A DNA stretch of 64,000 nucleotides from Soonwooa sp032062245 (GTDB lineage: Bacteria; Bacteroidota; Bacteroidia; Flavobacteriales; Weeksellaceae), in assembly GCF_032062245.1 (NCBI RefSeq), contig NZ_DAMBQF010000006.1, positions 1-64,000 of the forward strand, read 5' to 3'. Shown here one piece after another: positions 26,430-35,710 of this stretch; the first letter of the stretch is position 1; each line of letters starts with the position of its first letter. The notes below the pieces were generated by a model that ran no database searches, was not told where the DNA came from, and saw only the letters and a program-made list of their open reading frames with translations. The position numbers were made by a program, and so were the translations under genes.

Positions 26430-29249
26430 ATGAATAAATTATTTTTTGGTAGCTTGTTTTTGATGCAGGGGATTTGGTGTTTTGGACAACAAGATAGCAT
26501 TCGGATTTCGGCAAAATTGTCTGCTGATGCGCAAAACTTAATCGTTGAGCAGCAGATTGTATATCATAACCCACATGAGGTTTCGATTGATAAAATCAAA
26601 CTTCTTAATTGGGTTGCAGCTTACCAAAATCGAAATACGCCACTTCTTAAACGCAAACTTAAAGATCGAAAAAAGGATTTGTATTTTGCAAAACCGACAG
26701 AACTTGGTGCGCTTAATAACTTGCATGTTGAATTTGATGGTAAAACAAAAGACATTGAGAAACTTCAAGAAGAATTTTTGTATTTAGATTTAGACCAAAA
26801 ACTAGAACCTCAATCTTCAAAAACTATCAAATTACGTTACGAAGTCAAACTTCCAAATGCAAAATTTACGGGTTATGGTATCGATAAAACCGACATTAAT
26901 CTCAAATATTTTTTCATAGTTCCTGATAGTTTTGAAAATCAAGATCAATATCCAAAACATTTTCTAGACACCGAACAAAACTTAAATAGCGCTTCATATT
27001 GGGATGTTAATTTTGATGTTCACGAGGCTTTTAAAGTTGAATCGAATCTTCATCATACTGGGATCTTAAAAACCGAATTTGCTGGTGTTTCTGTCAATGA
27101 TCCAGAGTTTTATATTTCATTAGATAATATTAATAAAATCTCTGTCAATGTTGATGAACAAAAGATTAATGTTGTTTTTGGTTATCCAATTACACAAGAC
27201 GATCGAGCAAGTCTAGAGTTTTATTTGCCGCTTCATCTTAAGTTTTTAAAAAAGCGTTTTGGTCACCTTCCTGACAAAATATTTATTAGTGAAAAATTCC
27301 GTTCCGCGGAGAAGTTTGTGGGAATTGATGATATCAAGTTTTGGAAATTTCATTACAAATTGTTTGCAGATCCAGAGAAAATAGATTTGCATTATTTCGG
27401 GATTGTGTCCAAGCAAATCATTAATAATCTTTTTGTTAACGAAAAAAATGTAGATCATTGGTTAAAAAATGGATTACAAACTTATTGTGAATTTCAATAT
27501 TTAAAAGAGTTTTATCCAGAGCATAAACTTTTGGGCGACCTTCCTAATCAAGCAAAAATACTTGGGATGAAACCTTTGAAGATTTTCCATGCGTCGGATC
27601 TTAAGCTGACAGAACGTTATCCATTGGCTTATCAATATATTTTGACACAAAATCTGGATCAAAAAATCGGCGAAAATTATGAAGATCTAAGTAAGTTTAA
27701 TGCTTTTGCAATCAGCCATTTTGAAACAGGAATTCTGTTTTATTTTGTGGCTGATCAAATGGGTTTTGCGAAATTTAATTCATTTTTAAATTCGTATTTC
27801 TCAGATCATTTTCAGAAACCAGTTGTTGCAAGTGATTTTTTGTCAAAATTAGAGTGGGAAAGTGGCGGAAATTCTCGTTTTTTATCATCTTTAATTGAAG
27901 AAAAAAATCGTGTCAATTTTAATCTTAAAAAATTTGTACGAAAAGATGAGGCTTTCGACGTTAAAATAAATAAACTCGGAAAGTATAACCTACCATTTAA
28001 ACTACAAGCTGAAACCGAATCTGGACAAAAAGAAACGCAATGGCAGTACGCAGATTCTGAATCTAAAACATATCAAATAAAAGCCAACGATGCCGAAAAG
28101 ATTATTGTGAATGATGATTTTTCTTTTCCCGAAACCAATTTCAGAGACAATTATCTTTATACCAAAGGTTTTTTTTCTAATATGAAAAGGCTTAAATTAA
28201 AACTGATAAAAGATATTCCAAATCCTGAATTTAATGAGCTTTACATTTCGCCGCGACTAAATTATAATGCTTATGATAAAGTAATGTTAGGTTTTAATCT
28301 TGTTAATAAAGGCGTTTTTGATCAAAAGTTTGTCTATTCTGTTTCGCCGTATTACAGTACCGGGACTGGACAATTGACTGGTAAAGCTGGCGTTTCTTAC
28401 AACATTATGCCAGCGGACAGCTTTTTTAGAAGTTGGCAAATTGGTGGTTCGGCGTCGTATTTCCATTACGATTATGATTTGGCATATCAGACTTACAGCT
28501 TTTTTACTAATTTTTCATTTAATAAAAATCCTAGAAGTGCGATTGGAAGAAATCTGTATTTCAGTTATGGCCATTTTCAAAAAGATTTGGACGCGAAACG
28601 TATTTTAGCAAAAGAATACGGAAAATATAACTTGTGGAATGTCGGTTACTCGTATAGCGATAATGCTTTAATCCACGAAAAATACATCAATGCAGGTTTC
28701 CAATGGATGGAAGATTTTCAGAAATTATCGACTGAAGCTTTTTACCGTTGGGAATATATGAAGGATCGAAAAATAAGTTTTAGATTTTTTGGAGGCGTTT
28801 TCATCAATAACAATACGCAAAATAGTACGTTCGATTACGGGATTTCTAAAGTGTCAAACTATGCTTTTTCTTACGGTTTGTTAGGACAAAGTGCAACAAC
28901 GGGAATTTTGTCTCAACAATATATTTTGGCGGAAGGCGGCTTCAAATCTGATTTTAAAACCAAAGCTAACCAATGGATTACAAGTGTTAATGTCGATTCT
29001 CACATTTGGAAAATGTTTAACTTATACGCCGATTTTGGCCTTTATAAAAGCAAAGGTCAAGGCGCAGACTTTATTTGGGATTCTGGTGTTAAACTAAAAA
29101 TTATTCCAGACTTTTTAGAAGTTTATTTCCCAGTTCAATCATCTCTTGGTTTCGAGCCTGCGATGAAGGATTACGGTTACAGAATACGATACACGCTTAT
29201 CCTTAATCTTGGCTCGCTGTTGAGTAATCTTCGCCGAGGCGTTTATTAA
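26430..29249 (+). CDS. M1-peptidase-like protein without active site, fused to a barrel
   Basis: This 939-residue protein has a signal peptide (ends CFGQ). The N-terminal half resembles M1 aminopeptidase-type proteins of Bacteroidota: a beta domain with VEQQIVYHNPH, then a helical domain. At about residues 326-350, where the zinc site HExxHxW and WLxEG are expected, the sequence reads SKQIINNLF and HWLKNGLQTYCEF, so the zinc ligands are missing. From about residue 590 on, repeated aromatic-ended strands (LYISPRLNYNAYDKVMLGFNL, IRYTLILNLG at the C-terminus) suggest an outer-membrane barrel. I infer a non-catalytic surface or assembly protein. The frame begins with TTG at 26427; the ATG follows directly. 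Confidence 0.75.
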   Translation: MNKLFFGSLFLMQGIWCFGQQDSIRISAKLSADAQNLIVEQQIVYHNPHEVSIDKIKLLNWVAAYQNRNTPLLKRKLKDRKKDLYFAKPTELGALNNLHVEFDGKTKDIEKLQEEFLYLDLDQKLEPQSSKTIKLRYEVKLPNAKFTGYGIDKTDINLKYFFIVPDSFENQDQYPKHFLDTEQNLNSASYWDVNFDVHEAFKVESNLHHTGILKTEFAGVSVNDPEFYISLDNINKISVNVDEQKINVVFGYPITQDDRASLEFYLPLHLKFLKKRFGHLPDKIFISEKFRSAEKFVGIDDIKFWKFHYKLFADPEKIDLHYFGIVSKQIINNLFVNEKNVDHWLKNGLQTYCEFQYLKEFYPEHKLLGDLPNQAKILGMKPLKIFHASDLKLTERYPLAYQYILTQNLDQKIGENYEDLSKFNAFAISHFETGILFYFVADQMGFAKFNSFLNSYFSDHFQKPVVASDFLSKLEWESGGNSRFLSSLIEEKNRVNFNLKKFVRKDEAFDVKINKLGKYNLPFKLQAETESGQKETQWQYADSESKTYQIKANDAEKIIVNDDFSFPETNFRDNYLYTKGFFSNMKRLKLKLIKDIPNPEFNELYISPRLNYNAYDKVMLGFNLVNKGVFDQKFVYSVSPYYSTGTGQLTGKAGVSYNIMPADSFFRSWQIGGSASYFHYDYDLAYQTYSFFTNFSFNKNPRSAIGRNLYFSYGHFQKDLDAKRILAKEYGKYNLWNVGYSYSDNALIHEKYINAGFQWMEDFQKLSTEAFYRWEYMKDRKISFRFFGGVFINNNTQNSTFDYGISKVSNYAFSYGLLGQSATTGILSQQYILAEGGFKSDFKTKANQWITSVNVDSHIWKMFNLYADFGLYKSKGQGADFIWDSGVKLKIIPDFLEVYFPVQSSLGFEPAMKDYGYRIRYTLILNLGSLLSNLRRGVY

Positions 29250-29262
29250 GATATTTTTTAAA

Positions 29263-29293
29263 ACAAAAAAAGACCGCTCATAAGAACGGTCTT
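29263..29293 (-). terminator. Terminator, mainly for the minus-strand T9SS gene
   Basis: AAGACCG and CGGTCTT pair around 10 nt. The minus strand continues with seven T. It also lies 14 nt after the convergent gene on the plus strand. Confidence 0.85.
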
Positions 29294-29318
29294 CATTATT
29301 TATTGAAGTTTAATTCAA

Positions 29319-30107
29319 TTATTTTTTGATAACTTTTTGAGAAACCGCTTGACCGTTAACAGTTGCAGTTACAACGTAAGTACCTTTTGCTAAGTTAGAA
29401 ACATCAAGTTTAGTGTTTTCTTTAACTTCAGCAGTTTTAACAACTTGACCAGCCATGTTGATTACAGATACGTTAGCAGCTTGACCGAAGATTAATTCGT
29501 TAGCAACTACTGTATTTTTTACTAAGTTAACTTTAGAAGCGTTAACATCACCAACAGCAAGATTCTTATCAGTTTTGATATCATCTACAAATAATGCATT
29601 AGTAGAGCTTTTTTGAAGTTTGATAGAAAAACTTGGAGTTGATCCCCAGTTAACACCAGTAAGATCTAATTTAATTGTAATCCAATCGCTAGCGTTGATA
29701 CTTCCTGTGTAAGAGTTAGCACCAGTTCCAGTCAATGTAACATCTCCTGTTGTCCCAGCAGGAACATTGAAATACTTACTTCCTGCAGCTGTACCATCAC
29801 CTGCGTTGAAAGAAACTCCTCCAGCATTACCTTTAACTTTTAATGTAATAAAGTTAGCTCCTGCAACATTCATGTTCTTGTTAGCAGTCATTACATAGAT
29901 GTTAGAAGTAGCAGCGTTATCAGTGATTTTTAAAGCACCTGATCCACCAATACCACCTGTAGCACTTTGCTCACCAGATTTAAGGTCAAATCCTAAGCTT
30001 GATTGAAAAGCTGCCCAATCGTTAAAGTCTGAACCAGCAAATAAATTAGTTTGTGCAGATACTAAAGAGACTGCAGCAACAGCTAAAATTGTAAAGATTT
30101 TTTTCAT
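29319..30107 (-). CDS. Secreted protein with T9SS sorting domain, copy A
   Basis: This 262-residue protein has a signal peptide (1-18) and a beta-sandwich-like middle with LKVKGNAGGVSFNAG and ITIKLDLTGVNW, reminiscent of carbohydrate-binding jelly rolls. The C-terminal sorting domain runs from KVNLVKNTVVANE to KVIKK. That last 71-residue segment is about 90% identical to the neighbouring paralogue at 30400. Its job is unknown; a role in surface adhesion or glycan binding is inference. It has its own terminator. Confidence 0.82.
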   Translation of the reverse strand: MKKIFTILAVAAVSLVSAQTNLFAGSDFNDWAAFQSSLGFDLKSGEQSATGGIGGSGALKITDNAATSNIYVMTANKNMNVAGANFITLKVKGNAGGVSFNAGDGTAAGSKYFNVPAGTTGDVTLTGTGANSYTGSINASDWITIKLDLTGVNWGSTPSFSIKLQKSSTNALFVDDIKTDKNLAVGDVNASKVNLVKNTVVANELIFGQAANVSVINMAGQVVKTAEVKENTKLDVSNLAKGTYVVTATVNGQAVSQKVIKK

Positions 30108-30350
30108 AATATAAAAAATTTAAGTTTTGTTAAAAATTGGACTGCTAATTTACAAATTATTTGAATTTAAAAACAAATGAATTAAAATTTAACAATTTTT
30201 TAATGTTGAAATTTAAATTGTCATTTTAAAATTAGCCTTTTATTCAATCAAAATATCATAGCAGCAGAAATAGTTAAACAATTATTTATAGTACAAAATT
30301 ACGTCTTATTCCTTTTATAAAAACATGATTCATATTATGTTTCTATTAAT

Positions 30351-30375
30351 AAAAAAGCCTCCAAAATTGGAGGCT
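30351..30375 (-). terminator. Terminator of T9SS paralogue B
   Basis: AGCCTCC-AAAATT-GGAGGCT with a T run on the minus strand, 25 nt past the stop. Confidence 0.88.
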
Positions 30376-30399
30376 CAACTATTTTTTAAGAAATAATAA

Positions 30400-31155
30400 T
30401 TATTTTTTGATAACTTTTTGAGAAACTGCTTTACCATTAACTGTTGCAGTTACTACATAAGTTCCTTTTGCTAAGTTAGAAACATCTAATCTAGAGTTAT
30501 CTTTAACCTCAGCAGTTTTTACAACTTGACCAGCCATGTTAATAACAGATACTTTAGCCTCTTGACCGAAGATGATTTCGTTAGCAACAACTGTATTTTT
30601 AACTAAGTTAACTTTAGTTGCATTAGTATCGGTAACAGCTTGTGTAGGAACAGTTACTCTAATGTCATCGATGAAGAATCTAGAGTTAGAAGCTTTATCT
30701 CCTTCGAATTTAATCTTAACTGCATTATTAGCACCAGTTATATTAATTGTATAAGTCGTAAATGAACCTTTTACCAAAGTAACAGAAGCTTTATCCAAAG
30801 TAGCACCTGTTGCAGAAATTTTCAAATTTGTGCTTTCATTGTTACCATCCCAAGCACCAGCTCTGAAAGTTAAAGTTGCATTACCTGAAGCATTAATAGA
30901 AGGTGTAGTGATATCACCTAGTTTTGAACTAGTTCCTAATTTAAGAGAACCATCAGCTTTATACGCATTATTAAGAACCCATGTTCCTCCAGTTGTATAA
31001 GTTGATAGAGCTGTTGCAGCAATATTTCCAGACCAACTACCATCGTTACCTCCTGTTCCATCCATATCAGCGAAAGTCGCTTCGAAAACAGTTTGTTGTG
31101 CACTAACAGTCATTGAGATAGCAGCAACTGCTAATAAAGAATAAAATTTTTTCAT
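30400..31155 (-). CDS. Secreted protein with T9SS sorting domain, copy B
   Basis: This 251-residue tandem paralogue has a signal peptide (1-19). Its middle differs (TPSINASGNATLTFRAGAWD, NNAVKIKFEGDKASNSRFFIDDIRV), like domains that follow a choice-of-anchor layout. The sorting domain matches that of the gene downstream at about 64 of 71 positions. The middles share little, so a common C-terminus seems to have been kept or homogenised. It is transcribed separately. Confidence 0.82.
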   Translation of the reverse strand: MKKFYSLLAVAAISMTVSAQQTVFEATFADMDGTGGNDGSWSGNIAATALSTYTTGGTWVLNNAYKADGSLKLGTSSKLGDITTPSINASGNATLTFRAGAWDGNNESTNLKISATGATLDKASVTLVKGSFTTYTINITGANNAVKIKFEGDKASNSRFFIDDIRVTVPTQAVTDTNATKVNLVKNTVVANEIIFGQEAKVSVINMAGQVVKTAEVKDNSRLDVSNLAKGTYVVTATVNGKAVSQKVIKK

Positions 31156-31193
31156 AATGATAAAATATTTAAGTTAAGTTTATTTTTCTGGTG

Positions 31194-31201
31194 CAAATTT
31201 A
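31194..31201 (-). promoter_or_regulatory. Promoter -7 box of T9SS paralogue B
   Basis: TAAATTTG on the minus strand, 38 nt before the ATG at 31155. Confidence 0.5.
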
Positions 31202-31394
31202 CTTTTGTATTTTTCCTTTTAAAAATTTTTGAAGTTAATTAATCATTAATAATGTTTAACTTTCATTTTTTTTTGAAGAGGATGACAAAGATAAACTTTT
31301 ATTTTAAATATAAAATTTTTGTCAAAAATTCTCGTTAATCACTTGTAAATCTTTTACTCTTCTGTATTATTCGTAGATTTACGCCAGAAAAAAA

Positions 31395-34300
31395 TTGAAA
31401 TTGTATCGACAGATTTTTACCATTTTGTTGTTCTGTTTGGCTTGTTTTACAACACAAGCTCAAATTTTCACGTGGAAAAATCCAAATCTCCCCAATGACT
31501 CTATTAAAAAAGATAGCTTAATTTCGGCGAAACTTAACAAAGATTTCTTTGCTAAAGATACATTAGACTTTATTAAAAAATCGCCGCAGCTTGTTTATGA
31601 TGAAGAGGTTTTAGTAAAAAACACAAAATCTCGTATTCTAGGCGATCTTAATACAAAAGGTTCCATCGTAAGAGGAATAACATTCGGTAACAACCAAGGT
31701 TCTTCGGTGCAAAGCTCGATGGATATGCAGATTTCGGGGAAGTTGAGCGATGATGTTTCAGTATTAGCATCCATTTCGGATCACAATTTACCGATTCAGG
31801 CGGATGGTTATACACAGACTTTACAAGAGTTTGATAAGATTTATGTTCAATTAAATATTAAAAAACACAGCATTATTCGAGCGGGACATCTCGATTTAGA
31901 TGATAATCAAACTTTTTTTGGACGTTACCAACGCCGAAGTATGGGCTTACAATTCCAAACCAATTGGGAGCAAAATGGCAACAAAACTTTTCTAGATATT
32001 TCGGGAGGTATTGCGAGAAGTGAGTTCAACCGAATGCGCTTTCAAGGTATCGAAGGCAACCAAGGTCCTTATCGACTTTTAGGAAAAAACGGCGAACAAT
32101 TTATCACCATTATTTCGGGTTCGGAGCAAGTCTACATCGATGGCGTTTTGATGAAGCGTGGCGAAAACCTCGATTATATCATTAATTACAATACGGGCGA
32201 AATTACATTTACGAGTTTTAGACCAATTTATAAACAGAATTTCATTACCATAACTTATAATTATACGAACCGAAATTACACCCGATTTTTAGTAACTGGA
32301 AATCTCCAACATCAGCGAGAACGTCTCAAAGTTGGGCTTTCTTGGTTTATTGAAAATGATAATAAAAATGCACCACTTGCGCTTAACCTTAGTGATGAAG
32401 ACAAACAATATCTTATTAATGCTGGTAATAATGGCTACATGATGTATGCGCCTTCTGGTGTTAAAACCGAATACGACGTTAATAAAATTCTCTACAAAAA
32501 AATCTTTGACGGTTCGACTTATCATTACGAATTCTCAACCAACAAAGATGATGAGTTGTATCAAGTAAGCTTTACGTTTTTTGGAACGGCTAAAGGTGAT
32601 TACAGAATACAGCAAACCACTAATAATGGTCGCGTTTTCGAATTTGTAGGACAAGGTTTGGGCGATTATCAGGCGGTTCGACGATTGCCAGCTCCTGAGA
32701 AGACGCAAGTATTTTCCACCAATGCCGAATATGCTTTAGAAAATGGCGTAATTGGCGTGGATGCTTCGATTAGTAATAACGATCTTAATCTTTTTTCATC
32801 AAAAGATAATAATGAAAATATTGGTTATGCCGCTCGCGTCTATGCTAACAAAAGTTTTATTAAAAACAATTGGAAAGGCACGCCGATGTTTGAGTATCAA
32901 TATATTCAAAAGAATTTTAAAGTCTTGGACAGAATTAACAATGTTGATTTTTGGCGAGATTTTAACTTAACGGAAGAATTTAGTCATATTACTCAAAACA
33001 GATTTGTGTTTGGTTTTGACAACCTTTGGAATAATGCTACTTTTTTAAATTATAAATTCAATTATCTTGACGAAAAAGCAACGTACAAAGGCATTAAAAA
33101 CGATTTAGGTTTCGGTTGGAAAAACGATAAATGGATAACCCAAGCCAGCGCGTCTTATTTGGATACCAAATCCACTTTGGTTAACTCGCAGTTTATTCGA
33201 GCCAATGCTTCTGCCGAATTATTAGGTACAAAAGGAAGTTGGTCTGTTGGTGGCGCGATGGAGCATAACCTTAAAAAATATAACGACACGCAACTTTACG
33301 ATGTCACGAGTTTTAGCTGGAAAGAAATTTTCTTACAAAAGAAAATCGCAGATAGCACACGTACAAAATTTTTGATGAAAGTCTATCTTCGAGATAACGA
33401 CTCTATTCGAGATAATCGTTTACAAAAGATGAACAATATTCTCGGGATAATGGCGGAAAGTCAAATCATTAAAAGCGAAAAAACTCAGTTGTCTGCTTTG
33501 CTGCATTATCGCAAGTTTTTCTATAAAGATCAAACTTTAACGAATGATCAAAACCAAGATTTCGTGGTTGGTAACTTGATGTACAACCAACAACTTTTCC
33601 GAAACGGTATGCGTTTGCAAGCTTTTTATGAATTAGGAAATGGCCAAGAAGCGCAACGAGAGTTTCAATATATTAAAGTGACCGATGGGCAAGGCGTTTA
33701 CAAATGGACGGATTATAATGGCGATGGTATTCAGCAGTTGGACGAGTTCGAAGTTGCAGAATATATGGATCAGGCGCAATACATTCGCGTCTACACCAAC
33801 ACTGTGAAGTATTTGGCATCCAACAAAAACAAATTGCAATTGGCTTTGTTTGTAAATCCAGCAGTTATTTTTAGTTCCGAAAATGCTTTCCTAAAAAGAT
33901 GGAATTTCAATGTATCATTATTATCGCAAAACGCTTTTATGAAAGGCGATCGCGTTGTTGTTCTTAATCCTTTTGCTAAAGAAAATGATAAAATTATGAA
34001 AACCCAGAACATCTTGTTTTCGGCTTTGTTTAATTCTACAGACAAATCTAAATGGAATGCAAATTATCGCTTCACGGCAAACGACAATTTACTCAACGCT
34101 AATTACAGTGTAGAAGAACGTTCCCAAGATTCGCACTACTTTAATTTGGGATATTGGTTTAACAAAAATTTCCGCACCGATTGGGAAAACCAACTTCAGA
34201 ATGTCACCAATCATTCGCAGATGTTTAGCACCCGCAATTATCTTCTTCAAAACTGGGAAACCAAGCCCAAAGCCACTTATCGTTTAACAGAAAGTCTTCA

Positions 34301-34637
34301 AGCTGAACTTTTCGGTGCGCTTCGTCAAAAGAAAAGAACCGACGGCGACGAAAAACTAAAAGCTTACGAATTGTCAGGAACTTTGCAATGGGACCACAAG
34401 AAAACCTCTGTCAGAGCCAATTTCTCATTTATCAAGAACGATTTTACAGGTAACAGTTTCAGCATTGTTGGCAACCAAATGTTGGAAGGTCTCAAAGCTG
34501 GCAAAAACCAAGTCTGGAGCGTCTATTGGCAACAAAGCCTCAACTCGTTTTTACAACTTAACATCAACTACGAAGGTCGTAACTCTGGCGAACGTACGAT
34601 CCACACGGGCAGTATGCAGATTCGTGCGAGCTTTTAG
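31395..34637 (+). CDS. Large outer-membrane protein, function unknown
   Basis: This 1080-residue protein has a signal peptide (1-22, ending TQAQ). The N-terminal part contains an Ig-like motif, SGSEQVYIDGVLMKRGENLDY then INYNTGEITF, seen in large Bacteroidota surface proteins. The rest consists of long runs of amphipathic, aromatic-ended strands ending in MQIRASF, typical of an outer-membrane barrel C-terminus. No ATG gives a complete signal peptide, so the start is the TTG at 31395. There is no TonB box or plug domain. A relation to SprA-type proteins is a guess. It is transcribed alone. Confidence 0.7.
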   Translation: MKLYRQIFTILLFCLACFTTQAQIFTWKNPNLPNDSIKKDSLISAKLNKDFFAKDTLDFIKKSPQLVYDEEVLVKNTKSRILGDLNTKGSIVRGITFGNNQGSSVQSSMDMQISGKLSDDVSVLASISDHNLPIQADGYTQTLQEFDKIYVQLNIKKHSIIRAGHLDLDDNQTFFGRYQRRSMGLQFQTNWEQNGNKTFLDISGGIARSEFNRMRFQGIEGNQGPYRLLGKNGEQFITIISGSEQVYIDGVLMKRGENLDYIINYNTGEITFTSFRPIYKQNFITITYNYTNRNYTRFLVTGNLQHQRERLKVGLSWFIENDNKNAPLALNLSDEDKQYLINAGNNGYMMYAPSGVKTEYDVNKILYKKIFDGSTYHYEFSTNKDDELYQVSFTFFGTAKGDYRIQQTTNNGRVFEFVGQGLGDYQAVRRLPAPEKTQVFSTNAEYALENGVIGVDASISNNDLNLFSSKDNNENIGYAARVYANKSFIKNNWKGTPMFEYQYIQKNFKVLDRINNVDFWRDFNLTEEFSHITQNRFVFGFDNLWNNATFLNYKFNYLDEKATYKGIKNDLGFGWKNDKWITQASASYLDTKSTLVNSQFIRANASAELLGTKGSWSVGGAMEHNLKKYNDTQLYDVTSFSWKEIFLQKKIADSTRTKFLMKVYLRDNDSIRDNRLQKMNNILGIMAESQIIKSEKTQLSALLHYRKFFYKDQTLTNDQNQDFVVGNLMYNQQLFRNGMRLQAFYELGNGQEAQREFQYIKVTDGQGVYKWTDYNGDGIQQLDEFEVAEYMDQAQYIRVYTNTVKYLASNKNKLQLALFVNPAVIFSSENAFLKRWNFNVSLLSQNAFMKGDRVVVLNPFAKENDKIMKTQNILFSALFNSTDKSKWNANYRFTANDNLLNANYSVEERSQDSHYFNLGYWFNKNFRTDWENQLQNVTNHSQMFSTRNYLLQNWETKPKATYRLTESLQAELFGALRQKKRTDGDEKLKAYELSGTLQWDHKKTSVRANFSFIKNDFTGNSFSIVGNQMLEGLKAGKNQVWSVYWQQSLNSFLQLNINYEGRNSGERTIHTGSMQIRASF

Positions 34638-34647
34638 TTTTTTTATT

Positions 34648-34785
34648 TGGGCGGCATTTCGGGCTATTCAGGGGTTTCGTCCTCAGAAGCCCAAACCTTT
34701 TTCCAAACTATTCTTCGGACCGCTTCTTTCAGTCGCGCCCTTACTATCCCGGCCGCAGATTCGGATACCAATTTTATATTTTCGA
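34648..34785. repeat. GC-rich non-coding patch, possible dispersed element
   Basis: Directly after the outer-membrane protein gene lies about 130 nt far richer in G and C than its surroundings (for example GGGCGGCATTTCGGGC and CCCGGCCGCAG). It holds short self-complementary pieces and no convincing ORF. Similar GC-rich blocks downstream of genes are, from memory, frequent in Chryseobacterium and Flavobacterium genomes. Its role is unknown. Confidence 0.5.
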
Positions 34786-34935
34786 AAGATTAGGGAAATT
34801 TTAGTTTTTTAATTTTAAAAATGATATTCATAAAAAACGGTCTCGCTTTTGTTTTTGGAACGGAAAAGTTAATTCCTATCTCACATCAATTGGGATATAG
34901 AATGATAATCTTAATATTGTAAAAAATAAAACGAT

Positions 34936-35334
34936 ATGGATGTTAATGTAACTGCAACAATAGGAAACGAACTTTATTTAACTAAAGTCACAACGGGAAA
35001 TCATGAGATAATCGTTGATGAGCCAATTGACAAAGGTGGAAAAGATTTAGCTCCAAAACCAACAGAACTTCTTGCGGCATCTTTGGCAAGTTGTACAGCC
35101 ATTACGCTGAAAATGTATGCTGAGAGAAAAACTTGGGATGTTGGCGAAATTTTTGTTGATGTGACTTTAGTTGATAGCGATGACAAAATGAAAACGACAC
35201 TTAATAGAAATATTCGATTTTCGAAAACTGATATTCCGGAAGATCAGATGAAGCGTTTTCAGCATATTGCGAATGCTTGTCCAGTTCACAAGATTTTGGA
35301 AGGTTCAATTACAATAAATTCTGAATTCAAATAA
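34936..35334 (+). CDS. OsmC-family peroxiredoxin-like protein
   Basis: This 132-residue protein of the OsmC/Ohr family reduces organic hydroperoxides through two cysteines. Both are present: LAASLASCTAITLKMYAERK and ANACPVHKIL. The conserved GGKDLAPKPTELL loop is also visible. It has no signal peptide, so it is cytoplasmic. It is followed after 12 nt by a small GNAT gene, probably in the same transcript. Confidence 0.92.
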   Translation: MDVNVTATIGNELYLTKVTTGNHEIIVDEPIDKGGKDLAPKPTELLAASLASCTAITLKMYAERKTWDVGEIFVDVTLVDSDDKMKTTLNRNIRFSKTDIPEDQMKRFQHIANACPVHKILEGSITINSEFK

Positions 35335-35346
35335 AAAAATATAAAA

Positions 35347-35628
35347 ATGGAAATCAAACAACAAAACAACGAAAAAAATGGAATGTTCGAAGCTTTTATA
35401 GATGGAAGACATGCTGGCGAAATGACTTATACTTGGGCTGGTGAAGATAAATTCATCATCGATCACACAGGTGTTGAAGAAGCCTACAACGGTCTAGGTG
35501 TCGGAATGAATCTTCTAAATGCATTGGTAGATTTCGCTAGAAAAGAAAACAAAAAAGTGATTCCGCTTTGTCCTTTTGCAAGCGCAATGTTCAAAAAACA
35601 TACAGAATTGCAAGACGTTTTAGCGTAA
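35347..35628 (+). CDS. YjdJ-type small GNAT N-acetyltransferase
   Basis: This 93-residue protein matches the minimal GNAT family PF14542 (YjdJ type). It has AGEMTYTW, the IDHTGVEEAYNGLGVG acetyl-CoA loop, and VIPLCPFASAMFKKH near the C-terminus. The substrate is unknown. It is the second gene of an OsmC-GNAT pair and ends in a hairpin shared with convergent uvrA. Confidence 0.9.
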   Translation: MEIKQQNNEKNGMFEAFIDGRHAGEMTYTWAGEDKFIIDHTGVEEAYNGLGVGMNLLNALVDFARKENKKVIPLCPFASAMFKKHTELQDVLA

Positions 35629-35648
35629 AAATAGGACTATTTATCAAT

Positions 35649-35688
35649 AAAAAGGCTTTCAGAGTTCAAAACTCTGAAAGCCTTTTTT
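35649..35688. terminator. Bidirectional terminator, copy 2 of the dispersed hairpin
   Basis: AAAAAGGCTTTCAGAGTT and AACTCTGAAAGCCTTTTT pair around CAA, with T on both outgoing strands. The core is almost identical to the hairpin at 24779-24811. Confidence 0.92.
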
Positions 35689-35710
35689 ATTTTTAAAACT
35701 TCAAGAAAAC

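Noticed and set aside
34465..34812. 115-residue plus-strand ORF overlapping the end of the large outer-membrane protein gene
   Set aside because: It is an out-of-frame reading through the end of a real gene and the GC-rich patch. Its composition is unlike a protein and no start signal is visible.
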